8,748 nt of DNA from Methylococcaceae bacterium (GTDB taxonomy: Bacteria > Pseudomonadota > Gammaproteobacteria > Methylococcales > Methylomonadaceae), in assembly GCA_021647145.1 (NCBI GenBank), contig JAKIVF010000134.1:1-8748 (forward strand), given 5' to 3'. This document shows positions 1 to 6,463 of this stretch, piece by piece (position 1 is the first letter of the stretch; every line of letters begins with the position of its first letter). The translations under genes and the position numbers were made by a program. The notes beneath the pieces are model-generated. The model saw only the letters and a list, made by a program, of their open reading frames with translations. It did not search any database and was not told the origin of the DNA.

Positions 1-288
1 GAATACTTGTCCAGAAAGACAAGATACCTAGTCTTTCAGTTAGGTTTCAACTGGAAAGGTGACGTGAAAAAACCATTATTTAAGAATGGAACTAAAGAAG
101 AAATGATTAGTTTCATCACAAAAGGTGTTGAAAGTAGCTGGGAAGTTAAATCAATAGGTATAGCTGAAAAAACAAATAATAAATATATCTATAAAAACAT
201 TAACACTAATAACATTAAAAGAGACGATAGTTTAGGAGAGTTTCTTAATAGACCATTATTTATATTGAAATCAAAAAATATAATTTAA
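1..288 (+). CDS. C-terminal part of probable SAM-dependent methyltransferase (5' end outside window)
   Basis: The frame is open from base 1, so this is the last 95 or so residues of a longer protein; the TTG at position 7 is probably an internal leucine, not a start. The visible part has a strand-like YLVFQLGFNW segment, then PLFKNGTKEEMI, GIAEK and a closing DSLGEFLNRPLFIL. From memory this pattern resembles the C-terminal part of class I methyltransferases found in polysaccharide clusters, where the YLVFQ strand follows the SAM-binding half. The SAM-binding motifs would lie upstream and cannot be seen, so the function is inferred. The gene ends 8 bp before the flippase start, consistent with one operon. 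It might methylate a sugar or act on a lipid-linked intermediate, but nothing here shows the substrate. Confidence 0.5.
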   Translation, partial: EYLSRKTRYLVFQLGFNWKGDVKKPLFKNGTKEEMISFITKGVESSWEVKSIGIAEKTNNKYIYKNINTNNIKRDDSLGEFLNRPLFILKSKNII

Positions 289-296
289 TATATCAG

Positions 297-1820
297 ATGA
301 AATTAAATACTTTACAACTTAATGTTATAGCTAATTACGCAGGACTAATCTATGCAACCATAATTAGTATCGCTATCTTTCCACTCTATTTAAACTATCT
401 TGGGGCAGCAGCCCTTGGGCTAATCGGCTTTTTCACACTTTTGCAAGCGTGGCTACAATTACTGGACATGGGCATGTCCCCCATGTTATCTCGCCAAATT
501 GCTGAAGCTCGTGGAAACAATACATCATTTATTGAAATAAAAAAAATAACGCGTAGCCTAGAAATAATTTTTACTAGTCTTGCTTTACTCGTCTTTATTA
601 GTGTGCTCACTGCTAGTGAATGGATTACTCAACAATGGCTTCAAACCGAAGACTTAAACCCAGAAAACGTTAAAAACAGTATTATGTTAATGGGGAGCGT
701 GCTTTCTTTACGGTTAATTTCGTCGCTCTATAGAAGTGGAATTCAGGGCATGGAAAAGCAAGTTTGGCTGAATGTGGTTAATAGTGTCATTCTAACTTTC
801 AGGTTTATAGGAGCTTTGATCCTATTAGTTTTTATTTCCCATGACTATGTTCATTTCTTTATCTATCAACTTATTATTGGCGTACTTGAGTTGATAATAC
901 TCAGTGTTTCTTTTTATTATTTTCTTCCAAATAAAACTAAAATTGGGCTTCATTTTTTTTGGGAACATCTTAAACCCATTATTCCTTTTGCTAGTGGAAT
1001 TGCTTATACCGCAACATTATGGGCTGTCTTAACACAACTCGATAAAACATTACTTTCTCGTGTTTTATCATTATCAGAGTATGGTTACTTTGCTTTAGTA
1101 ATTGTTGCTGCAGCCGGAATATCTCAATTATCTGGACCAATTAGCAAAGCAATACTCCCTAGAATGACTTCACTTTTATCCATGGGCAAAGAACAATCCA
1201 TGTTGAACTTGTATAGGAGTGCCACTCAAATCACGGCAGTCATTATTTTTCCACTTGCTGGTGTTATCGCCCTATTTTCTACAGAGTTACTCTATGCATG
1301 GACTGGAAACAAAACAGCTGCCGAATGGGGTGAGAATATCCTATTTTGGTATGCTTTAGGAAATGGGGTTTTAGCAATGAGTGCTTTTCAATACTATCTC
1401 CAATTTGCTCATGGAAAATTAAAAATGCATGTGATCTATAACACAATATCTGCTGCCATACAGATACCCATCATTATTTACTCGGCTGTAAACTATGGAG
1501 CAATAGGAGTAGCAATAACTTGGTTTACTTTAAGGGTTATTACATTCTTTATATGGACACCTATTGTTCATAATAAATTTGCTAAGGGAATTCATTGGAA
1601 ATGGTTGGTTCAGGATATAGCCCCTATTTTACTAAGCACCCTGATATTACTCATTATTTTTAAAGAACTACATATTGACTTTTATTCATTTAGTAGAATA
1701 AAAATATTTATCCTTTTAGGATTAATAGGGGGACTGATAGTAACTATAAATACATTTATTTCTAATGTCTTGAGACACGAAATTCTTACTTCCTTTAGGA
1801 AAAGGAAAGTGTATGTATAG
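297..1820 (+). CDS. Wzx-type polysaccharide/oligosaccharide flippase (MOP superfamily)
   Basis: A 507-residue, highly hydrophobic protein with about 12-14 predicted membrane segments, roughly at residues 6-30, 35-55, 90-112, 127-150, 156-180, 187-210, 227-246, 260-285, 310-336, 348-370, 382-424 (two), 438-457 and 470-494. Length, the N-terminal start straight into a membrane segment, and the short basic C-terminus (RKRKVYV) fit the polysaccharide transporter family (Polysacc_synt type), which moves undecaprenyl-linked sugar units across the inner membrane. The start is ATG at 297; I see no good Shine-Dalgarno ahead of it (the context is AT-only), so translation may depend on coupling to the gene 8 bp upstream. 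Its 3' end overlaps the next gene by 8 bp. Surrounding glycosyltransferases support a role in O-antigen, LOS or exopolysaccharide export. Which polymer is exported cannot be told. A T8 tract lies at 953-960. Confidence 0.88.
   Translation: MKLNTLQLNVIANYAGLIYATIISIAIFPLYLNYLGAAALGLIGFFTLLQAWLQLLDMGMSPMLSRQIAEARGNNTSFIEIKKITRSLEIIFTSLALLVFISVLTASEWITQQWLQTEDLNPENVKNSIMLMGSVLSLRLISSLYRSGIQGMEKQVWLNVVNSVILTFRFIGALILLVFISHDYVHFFIYQLIIGVLELIILSVSFYYFLPNKTKIGLHFFWEHLKPIIPFASGIAYTATLWAVLTQLDKTLLSRVLSLSEYGYFALVIVAAAGISQLSGPISKAILPRMTSLLSMGKEQSMLNLYRSATQITAVIIFPLAGVIALFSTELLYAWTGNKTAAEWGENILFWYALGNGVLAMSAFQYYLQFAHGKLKMHVIYNTISAAIQIPIIIYSAVNYGAIGVAITWFTLRVITFFIWTPIVHNKFAKGIHWKWLVQDIAPILLSTLILLIIFKELHIDFYSFSRIKIFILLGLIGGLIVTINTFISNVLRHEILTSFRKRKVYV
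1803..1806 (+). promoter_or_regulatory. Shine-Dalgarno of the first GT2 gene
   Basis: AGGA within AAAGGAAAG lies 6 nt before the ATG at 1813, inside the last codons of the flippase. It supports this start and therefore an 8-bp gene overlap, an arrangement typical of translational coupling. Confidence 0.6.
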
Positions 1821-2787
1821 TAAGTCTCAAGATGAAATCATGCAGCATTGGGAGGATTCCATCTGCCCTCTTGTTAGTATTTGTTGCACTACCTATAACC
1901 ATGGTCAATTTATAGAACAAGCAATTAAAGGTTTTCTATCACAAGAAACAATATTTCCTTTTGAGGTTCTCATTCGTGATGATTGTTCTACAGATAAAAC
2001 TCCTACCATAATAAAAGCATACCAAAAAAAATATCCTGATATTATTTTTCCAATATATGAAGAAGAAAATACCTATTCTAAAGGCATAAAACCAATGCCA
2101 GTGCTTTATAAAAAATCAAAAGGGAAATATATTGCCTTATGTGAAGGTGATGATTATTGGATAGATTCATTTAAGCTAGCTAAACAGGTTAGCTTTCTTG
2201 AGAAGAACCCTGACTATTCACTTTGTGGGACTCAATATAATCTTGCTTCATCCCCAAAAGATATATTTTCAGAAATTGGATCATACTCATTAAATGATCT
2301 TTTATTAGGTAATAGGTATGGCACACTAACCGTTTTATTTCACAGAAAATATCTTACCAAAAATTTTTATTTATTTATCAATACAATGCCAGTTGGTGAT
2401 TGGCCACTGTGGTTATTCTTATCAATTCATGGAAAAGGAAAAATAATAAATCATATTACAGCAACTTATAGAACACATTCAGGTGGAGTCTACAGTAGTA
2501 AGAATAAAGTATTACAAAAAACTTTAGTTTTAGAAATTATAAATAAATTAAACAACTCTATTTTCAAAGACAGCTTTGATCATAATATAATAAGGAAATC
2601 TTGGAGAACAAATTTATACCGTCTTTTCAAAACGAAACCAACAAAAAAAGAAATATATAATTTTATCAATATAATTAAATATTCATCATTTCTTTCCAAA
2701 AAAGAAAAAAAATATATATTTATTATTATTAGGATAAACTTTTTATATTTATTAATTATCTATGGCTTTTTTTTAAAACATAATTAA
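1813..2787 (+). CDS. Family 2 glycosyltransferase (GT-A fold)
   Basis: A 324-residue cytoplasmic-facing sugar transferase. The GT2 core is clear: PLVSICCTTYNHGQF at residues 19-33 (first beta strand and nucleotide-binding turn), the RDDCSTD motif at 55-61, and the acidic EGDDYW motif at 111-116, which corresponds to the DXD site binding the divalent metal and nucleotide sugar. The pattern Y-N-H...DDCSTD...EGDDYW marks the common bacterial GT2 subgroup in capsule and O-antigen clusters. The core ends near residue 230; the remaining 90 or so residues are Lys/Ile/Asn rich and finish with a hydrophobic stretch (about 302-319) that may sit against the membrane. The gene overlaps the flippase by 8 bp and precedes a GT25 gene by 16 bp. 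Donor and acceptor sugars cannot be inferred. The 3' third is visibly more AT-rich than the 5' part. Confidence 0.9.
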   Translation: MYSKSQDEIMQHWEDSICPLVSICCTTYNHGQFIEQAIKGFLSQETIFPFEVLIRDDCSTDKTPTIIKAYQKKYPDIIFPIYEEENTYSKGIKPMPVLYKKSKGKYIALCEGDDYWIDSFKLAKQVSFLEKNPDYSLCGTQYNLASSPKDIFSEIGSYSLNDLLLGNRYGTLTVLFHRKYLTKNFYLFINTMPVGDWPLWLFLSIHGKGKIINHITATYRTHSGGVYSSKNKVLQKTLVLEIINKLNNSIFKDSFDHNIIRKSWRTNLYRLFKTKPTKKEIYNFINIIKYSSFLSKKEKKYIFIIIRINFLYLLIIYGFFLKHN

Positions 2788-2803
2788 ATATAAACTTATT
2801 AGC

Positions 2804-3619
2804 ATGACAAAAAAATACAAATTACCAGTCTTTATCATAAATATGAAAAAAGACAAAAAAAAACTGGAGCATATGAAGTCAATTTGCAAACAGCAAGATC
2901 TTTTTCCAAAAATCATAAAAGCAACAGAAGGAAAAAAACTCCATAACAAATTTATAGCTAAACATCATTCTTTTAATTCTATTCATGACGCACTAAGCCT
3001 AGGAGAGATTGGTTGCGCGTACAGCCATATAAATGTATATAAAGAAATATTAAAAAATAAACTAGCCTTTTCCTTAATACTTGAAGATGATGTAAATTTT
3101 TCAGGAAATATAAAAGAGTTACTTTCAGAAGCAACAATAAACGAAGATAAATGGGATATTATCCATTTTGGACACCATTCCATGTCTTCAAGAAAAAAAG
3201 AAACTCAAGGAAGCTATTGGAATAGAGTAAAAATCAAAAAAAATTATAGACTATTACTTCCTTGTGAACTTGCTGCTGGAACTTATGGCTATCTGATAAC
3301 TTACAATGGGGCAAAAAAATTGCTAGCTCAACTTAATTGCTTAGAGCAACCCATAGACCATTACACAGGAAGTAGTATGTATTGTAACTGCCTGATACTT
3401 TCGCCTCCAGCCATCTTAATAAATGATTTTTATAGTAACAATTACAACGATATGCAAGAACGAGCTAAAGCAAATTACTCAAGCACTGAAAAAAGTTATA
3501 TTATAAAAAAAATAAAAATCCTCGCTCTTACTCTAGGTATTTATAAAATATTAGATAGTATTGCTCTTAAGATATTATTAACTCTAAAGTCTATTACTCC
3601 AAAAAAGAAGTACAAATAA
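2804..3619 (+). CDS. Family 25 glycosyltransferase (LPS/LOS biosynthesis)
   Basis: A 271-residue protein with the GT25 layout: N-terminal PVFIINM strand (residues 8-14), the signature GEIGCAYSH at 67-75, the acidic LILEDDV motif at 91-97 (nucleotide sugar/metal binding), GTYGYLITYNGAKKLL at 159-174 and PIDHY at 183-187. GT25 enzymes include LOS galactosyl- and glucosyltransferases of Haemophilus and Neisseria, so a role in adding a sugar to a lipid-linked or LOS acceptor is likely; the linkage is unknown. The ATG at 2804 lacks a strong Shine-Dalgarno. The beginning of the gene carries A7 (2809-2815), A6 (2846-2851) and A9 (2855-2863) tracts, which could be slippage sites. The C-terminal tail is basic (PKKKYK). 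The stop overlaps the next start by one base (TAATG), so it is part of the same operon. Confidence 0.88.
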   Translation: MTKKYKLPVFIINMKKDKKKLEHMKSICKQQDLFPKIIKATEGKKLHNKFIAKHHSFNSIHDALSLGEIGCAYSHINVYKEILKNKLAFSLILEDDVNFSGNIKELLSEATINEDKWDIIHFGHHSMSSRKKETQGSYWNRVKIKKNYRLLLPCELAAGTYGYLITYNGAKKLLAQLNCLEQPIDHYTGSSMYCNCLILSPPAILINDFYSNNYNDMQERAKANYSSTEKSYIIKKIKILALTLGIYKILDSIALKILLTLKSITPKKKYK

Positions 3620-4506
3620 TGCAAACCAGAAAAGTTATTTCTATCATTATTCCAGTTTACAACGATTCTATAGGCCTAAAAAAGTGTTTGGAAAAAATCC
3701 AGAAACAAAGTTATCCAATACATAAAGTTGAGACAGTTGTCGTTGATAACGCTTCCGCTACATCACCACAGACAATTGTTTATTCCTTCCCTTTTGCTAA
3801 ATATTTATATGAAGAGAAACCTGGCTCATATGCTGCCAGGAATAAAGGTATGTCAATTGCTTCTGGCAAGTATTTAGTTTTTTTAGATGCTGATTGTACG
3901 CCAGAACCCGACTGGTTAGAAAAAGGGATTAAGTGCCTAGAAGAAGCTCCTGATAAAACACTAATAGGAGGAGAGGTTAAGTTCATTCCTTCTAAAAAAC
4001 CAACAGCAACTGAGTTATATCAGCTGATTGTAGGATTTCAGCAAAAAGAGAATATTGAACAAAAGAAGTTTTCGGTAACTGCAAATCTCTTCATAAAAAA
4101 GAAAGATGCTTTAAACATCGGAACATTTGAAGAGGAATTACTTTCTGGAGGAGATAGAGACTGGTGTTGGCGAGCACTAAACCTTGGAATAACAATTACT
4201 TATTGCAAAAAAGCAGTGGTAAAAACACCACCTCGAAGACTTCTTAAAAATGCAATAAAACAAACCCGCCGTGTTGCTGGTGGACGTTATAGTTTTCAAC
4301 AACTCAAATTAACCGAAAACCCTGTCATTGTAAATCGATTAAAGCCAGCAAGAACAAACTTGCAATCTTTAGCCTGGATAATTCAACACCCTCAACTATC
4401 CAGTATTAATCGAGTCAAAGTTTTAAATGTAGCGATTTTTTTAAAATTAATAACTATCGTAGAAAAATGGCGATTGAAACATGGATCTAAAGCTGAGCGT
4501 TATTAA
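3619..4506 (+). CDS. Family 2 glycosyltransferase
   Basis: A 295-residue GT-A type transferase. Visible motifs are SIIIPVYND at residues 8-16, VVDNAS at 41-46, the donor-site segment EKPGSYAARNKG at 66-77, LDADC at 89-93 (the DXD equivalent) and GGDRDW at 177-182, which matches the GT2 catalytic-base/acceptor motif (ED/RDW type). The PGSYAARN variant is common in transferases of polysaccharide clusters. The start ATG overlaps the previous stop by one base, with a weak AAGAAG ribosome-binding stretch upstream. The protein is soluble apart from a possible amphipathic C-terminal helix. It is the last gene of the plus-strand operon, and its final 20 bases overlap the converging GT4 gene, with no obvious terminator between them. 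Sugar specificity cannot be assigned. Confidence 0.9.
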   Translation: MQTRKVISIIIPVYNDSIGLKKCLEKIQKQSYPIHKVETVVVDNASATSPQTIVYSFPFAKYLYEEKPGSYAARNKGMSIASGKYLVFLDADCTPEPDWLEKGIKCLEEAPDKTLIGGEVKFIPSKKPTATELYQLIVGFQQKENIEQKKFSVTANLFIKKKDALNIGTFEEELLSGGDRDWCWRALNLGITITYCKKAVVKTPPRRLLKNAIKQTRRVAGGRYSFQQLKLTENPVIVNRLKPARTNLQSLAWIIQHPQLSSINRVKVLNVAIFLKLITIVEKWRLKHGSKAERY

Positions 4507-5485
4507 CTGTGTAAAATAAATTTTTATATTCTTGAACCATTTTATCCAGCGTAAAGTTTTGTTCAACTCTCTGGCGGTTATACTGTCCCATTTGCCTTCT
4601 AATTTCTTCAGAAAATGCCAATATGTTTATTTTATCCGCAAAATCACCAACATCCCCTATCTTACATAAATACCCTCCTTTTCCATGATGAACCTGTTCT
4701 GGTAAAGAAGAGCAGTTTGTTGCCACGATAGGTAATCCACATGACATTGCTTCTAATATCGATAAGCTGAAGCCTTCTCGAACAGTTGGAAACAATAATA
4801 TGTCAGCTTGTTGATAAAGCGCTGGCATTTCATTGTGAGGAATTTTTCCGATACGCTGGAGTCTTGGGTGATCCGGAAGAATATGATTACTTCTTAACCC
4901 AGAAGTATAAATAATATCAATATTAGGTTCTAACTGATTTAGGATTGGTATAATCCAGTGTGCGCCTTTGCGTTGAGTTAAGTTACCACTAAAGAGCACC
5001 TTAATTCTTCCATTGCTTCTATTTGTTTTTTTTGCAGGAGAAAAGTGTTGTTCATTTATACCATTTGGTATCACTTTAATCTCTCCCTTAAATCCCATAT
5101 CCTTTCTTGCTAAGTCTGCTGTAAATTGGCTCACAGCCGTAACAGTATGCGCTTTTTGTAAAGATAATTTAGTAAACAAACGTAAATCTGTTTTATAGTG
5201 AATTCGTTGGATTATGGAGCTATACGCCTGCATTGCATCATCTAACACGTAATTATGCAATGTAACGACTAACTTTTGATTTTTTCTTATATTAAAACAA
5301 CCGTAATCTGGCGTTGTATGGATGATATCCGCACTGGGATCAGAAAATTTTCTTATTAAAAAAGGAAAATACTCATAAGAAGGCGGATAAGCTGATATTT
5401 TATAGCCTGCTATTTGTTTTTCTAGTTCAGAATGAACAACTATTGCGCCGTTACCTGTTGCCATTGGGCTGGATATTTTTATCAT
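4487..5485 (-). CDS. Family 4 glycosyltransferase (GT-B fold)
   Basis: A 332-residue transferase starting at the ATG at 5485. This start is chosen because GAGG (5491-5494 on the plus strand as CCTC) lies 5 nt upstream; an in-frame TTG at 5506 would add seven residues but would swallow the ribosome-binding site. The N-terminal half carries the acceptor-side domain; the C-terminal half has PNGIN at 140-144, LFSGNLTQRKGA (about 162-173) where the donor-binding domain begins, and the E-x7-E motif EGFSLSILE at 237-245 followed by AMSCGLPIVAT, typical of retaining GT4 enzymes. It is a little shorter than many GT4 proteins, but no motif is missing. It converges on the plus-strand GT2 gene with a 20-bp overlap. 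Upstream lie a MITE-like palindrome and a vapBC pair on the same strand, so its promoter is uncertain. Confidence 0.9.
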   Translation of the reverse strand: MIKISSPMATGNGAIVVHSELEKQIAGYKISAYPPSYEYFPFLIRKFSDPSADIIHTTPDYGCFNIRKNQKLVVTLHNYVLDDAMQAYSSIIQRIHYKTDLRLFTKLSLQKAHTVTAVSQFTADLARKDMGFKGEIKVIPNGINEQHFSPAKKTNRSNGRIKVLFSGNLTQRKGAHWIIPILNQLEPNIDIIYTSGLRSNHILPDHPRLQRIGKIPHNEMPALYQQADILLFPTVREGFSLSILEAMSCGLPIVATNCSSLPEQVHHGKGGYLCKIGDVGDFADKINILAFSEEIRRQMGQYNRQRVEQNFTLDKMVQEYKNLFYTVNNAQL

Positions 5486-5490
5486 TATTT

Positions 5491-5494
5491 CCTC
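5491..5494 (-). promoter_or_regulatory. Shine-Dalgarno fixing the start of the GT4 gene
   Basis: GAGG on the minus strand (TTGAGGAAATAATG context) is 5 nt from the ATG at 5485. It decides between that ATG and the upstream TTG at 5506. Confidence 0.65.
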
Positions 5495-5513
5495 AAATTG
5501 ACACAAACTAGTA

Positions 5514-5539
5514 AAAACAGGGATTCCTTAGACTGTTTT
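5514..5539. terminator. Weak hairpin, possible terminator or attenuator ahead of GT4
   Basis: AAAACAG (5514-5520) and CTGTTTT (5533-5539) form a perfect 7-bp inverted repeat around a 12-nt loop. On the minus strand the stem runs into a short T stretch, so it might end transcription coming from vapBC. The stem is AT-rich and the T run is short, so this is a tentative call. Confidence 0.25.
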
Positions 5540-5555
5540 CAGCAATACCAACAAG

Positions 5556-5714
5556 GGACGGCGTAATAATAAACCCACCCTTCTTTCTTGTCTTTTATGC
5601 TCCTACTCAAATGATCTCAAATCGTTGCGTAGAATGACTATGCGCCTATTAAGATCATTTGAATAGAAGCAAAAATTCTGCGTAATAATAGGTGGGTTTA
5701 TTATTGCGCCGTCC
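5556..5714. mobile_element. MITE-like palindromic element, 159 bp, no coding capacity
   Basis: The terminal inverted repeats are 24 bp: 5556-5579 and 5691-5714 match at 23 of 24 positions when one is reverse-complemented (GGACGGCG, then T or C, then AATAATAAACCCACC). Inside, 5599-5618 and 5651-5670 form a second inverted repeat (17 of 20, with TCAAATGATCT perfect), and 5627-5632/5638-5643 form an apical hairpin with a 5-nt loop. GCGTAATAATA occurs directly at 5561-5571 and again at 5680-5690. Small size, near-perfect ends and absence of an ORF fit a miniature inverted-repeat transposable element or a related palindromic repeat mobilised in trans. No convincing target duplication is seen (left flank ACAAG, right flank TTAAC). 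It sits between the 3' end of vapC and the start of the GT4 gene. I do not recognise the family. Confidence 0.7.
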
Positions 5715-5741
5715 TTAACCCCATATAATATTGTGTTTGAT

Positions 5742-6155
5742 TCAACGACTAACATGAAGCTGTACTGGAATAAATTGCTTAAATAACTCAAAATCGCCAT
5801 CATCGGTATAGATTGTAAGCCCATGATTTATTGATACAGCACAGATCAGAAAGTCTGTATTTGAACCTTGTATTCCTTTTGAACGTAACTTATTAAAAAC
5901 CTCAGCTGCTAACTCATAGTCACTTTGAGTTAATGAAAGATCAGGAAAAGCTGACAGTTTGTTTTTAAGCTTAGTAAATTGAGCTTCATGTTTTATCCCA
6001 GATAGAATTTCTTGCCTTACAGAACCAATGATTTCAATTCTTGATTCTTTGATCAGTTCTGTGAGCTCTTTTATAGCATTAGAATGATCATTATTTTTTT
6101 GCTTATTTCGCCTAAAGGCATACGACCAAATACAGGTATCTACCAGTACCTTCAC
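5742..6155 (-). CDS. vapC: VapC-family PIN-domain ribonuclease toxin
   Basis: A 137-residue PIN-domain protein. The acidic active-site residues are where the family has them: D6 in LVDTCIW, E49 in RQEILSG, D101 in NTDFLIC and D118/D119/D121 in TDDGDF. PIN toxins of this kind are Mg-dependent endoribonucleases that cut tRNA or rRNA when free of their antitoxin. The start is GTG at 6155, overlapping the antitoxin stop as GTGA (4 bp), which implies coupled and probably low-level translation from the antitoxin reading frame. Length is normal for VapC and all key residues are present, so the toxin is likely active. The 3' end is 27 bp from the MITE-like element. The RNA target cannot be predicted. 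Confidence 0.9.
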   Translation of the reverse strand: MKVLVDTCIWSYAFRRNKQKNNDHSNAIKELTELIKESRIEIIGSVRQEILSGIKHEAQFTKLKNKLSAFPDLSLTQSDYELAAEVFNKLRSKGIQGSNTDFLICAVSINHGLTIYTDDGDFELFKQFIPVQLHVSR

Positions 6156-6352
6156 TTGATCTGTCTCTGTTGTTTATAATCATGCGCTTCATCATAATCC
6201 AGTGTTCCAAACAGCTGTAGTATTTCTAGTTGCTTTCTTCGTTGAATATATTCCTTTAATGCTTCAGTCACTACTGCTTTCTTTGTTTTTTGTTGCCCTA
6301 TTTCTTGAGCTTCTTTAATTAATTTGTCGTCTAGTGCTAAGTTTGTTGCCAT
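6152..6352 (-). CDS. vapB: VapB-family antitoxin
   Basis: A 66-residue protein beginning MATNLALDDKLI, with a KTKKAVVTEALKEYIQRRK segment at about residues 22-40 and a C-terminal LFGTLDYDEAHDYK stretch. This is the well-known short VapB type (DUF2191-like): an N-terminal ribbon-helix-helix for DNA binding and dimerisation, and a C-terminal arm that occupies the toxin's active site. Start ATG at 6352 is preceded by AAGGTGAG as ribosome-binding site. The stop overlaps the VapC GTG start by 4 bp. An inverted repeat with a TATAAT box lies 16-48 bp upstream and is the likely site of autorepression. Identification is firm from sequence pattern and pairing with the PIN toxin. Confidence 0.9.
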   Translation of the reverse strand: MATNLALDDKLIKEAQEIGQQKTKKAVVTEALKEYIQRRKQLEILQLFGTLDYDEAHDYKQQRQIK

Positions 6353-6367
6353 TACTCACCTTCCATC

Positions 6368-6400
6368 ATTATACTTACACGCGTAAAAGTGTAGTATAAT
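6368..6400 (-). promoter_or_regulatory. vapBC operator with -10-like box
   Basis: ATTATACTTACAC (6368-6380) and GTGTAGTATAAT (6389-6400) form an inverted repeat with one extra base in the left arm and an 8-nt centre. Read on the minus strand, the proximal arm contains a perfect TATAAT (6368-6373), 15 bp before the vapB ATG; no good -35 was found. Position and symmetry suggest the site where the VapBC complex represses its own promoter. Confidence 0.6.
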
Positions 6401-6463
6401 GTGTAATAATATTAATATCTATACTTAGTGAGATCGTCCAAATACTCCCTCTCGGCTAAAGGC

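Noticed and set aside
7..288. A complete small protein starting at TTG 7
   Set aside because: The frame is open to the window edge, and the sequence looks like the C-terminal part of a larger enzyme.
395..610. Minus-strand frame of 71 residues inside the flippase
   Set aside because: Shadow of the flippase gene; no start signal or family features.
2983..3183. Minus-strand frame of 66 residues inside the GT25 gene
   Set aside because: It is the complement of the conserved GEIGC and EDDV region of GT25, so the coding constraint belongs to the plus strand.
3780..3986. Minus-strand frame of 68 residues inside the second GT2 gene
   Set aside because: Opposite the DADC motif region; shadow frame only.
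5013..5198. Plus-strand frame of 61 residues inside the GT4 gene
   Set aside because: Antisense to the GT4 coding region around PNGIN; no ribosome-binding site or motif.
5486..5506. TTG start for the GT4 gene adding seven residues
   Set aside because: The ATG at 5485 has a GAGG 5 nt upstream that would otherwise be inside the coding region, and the family normally begins with the beta strand starting MIKI.
5556..5714. The palindrome as a simple bidirectional terminator
   Set aside because: It is far larger than a terminator, its outer stems are separated by over 100 bp, and no T run follows the stems; its end structure fits a mobile element better.
5603..5824. 73-residue minus-strand reading frame
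   Set aside because: It runs through the inner half of the palindromic element and into the 3' end of vapC in another frame, with no ribosome-binding site or recognisable motif.
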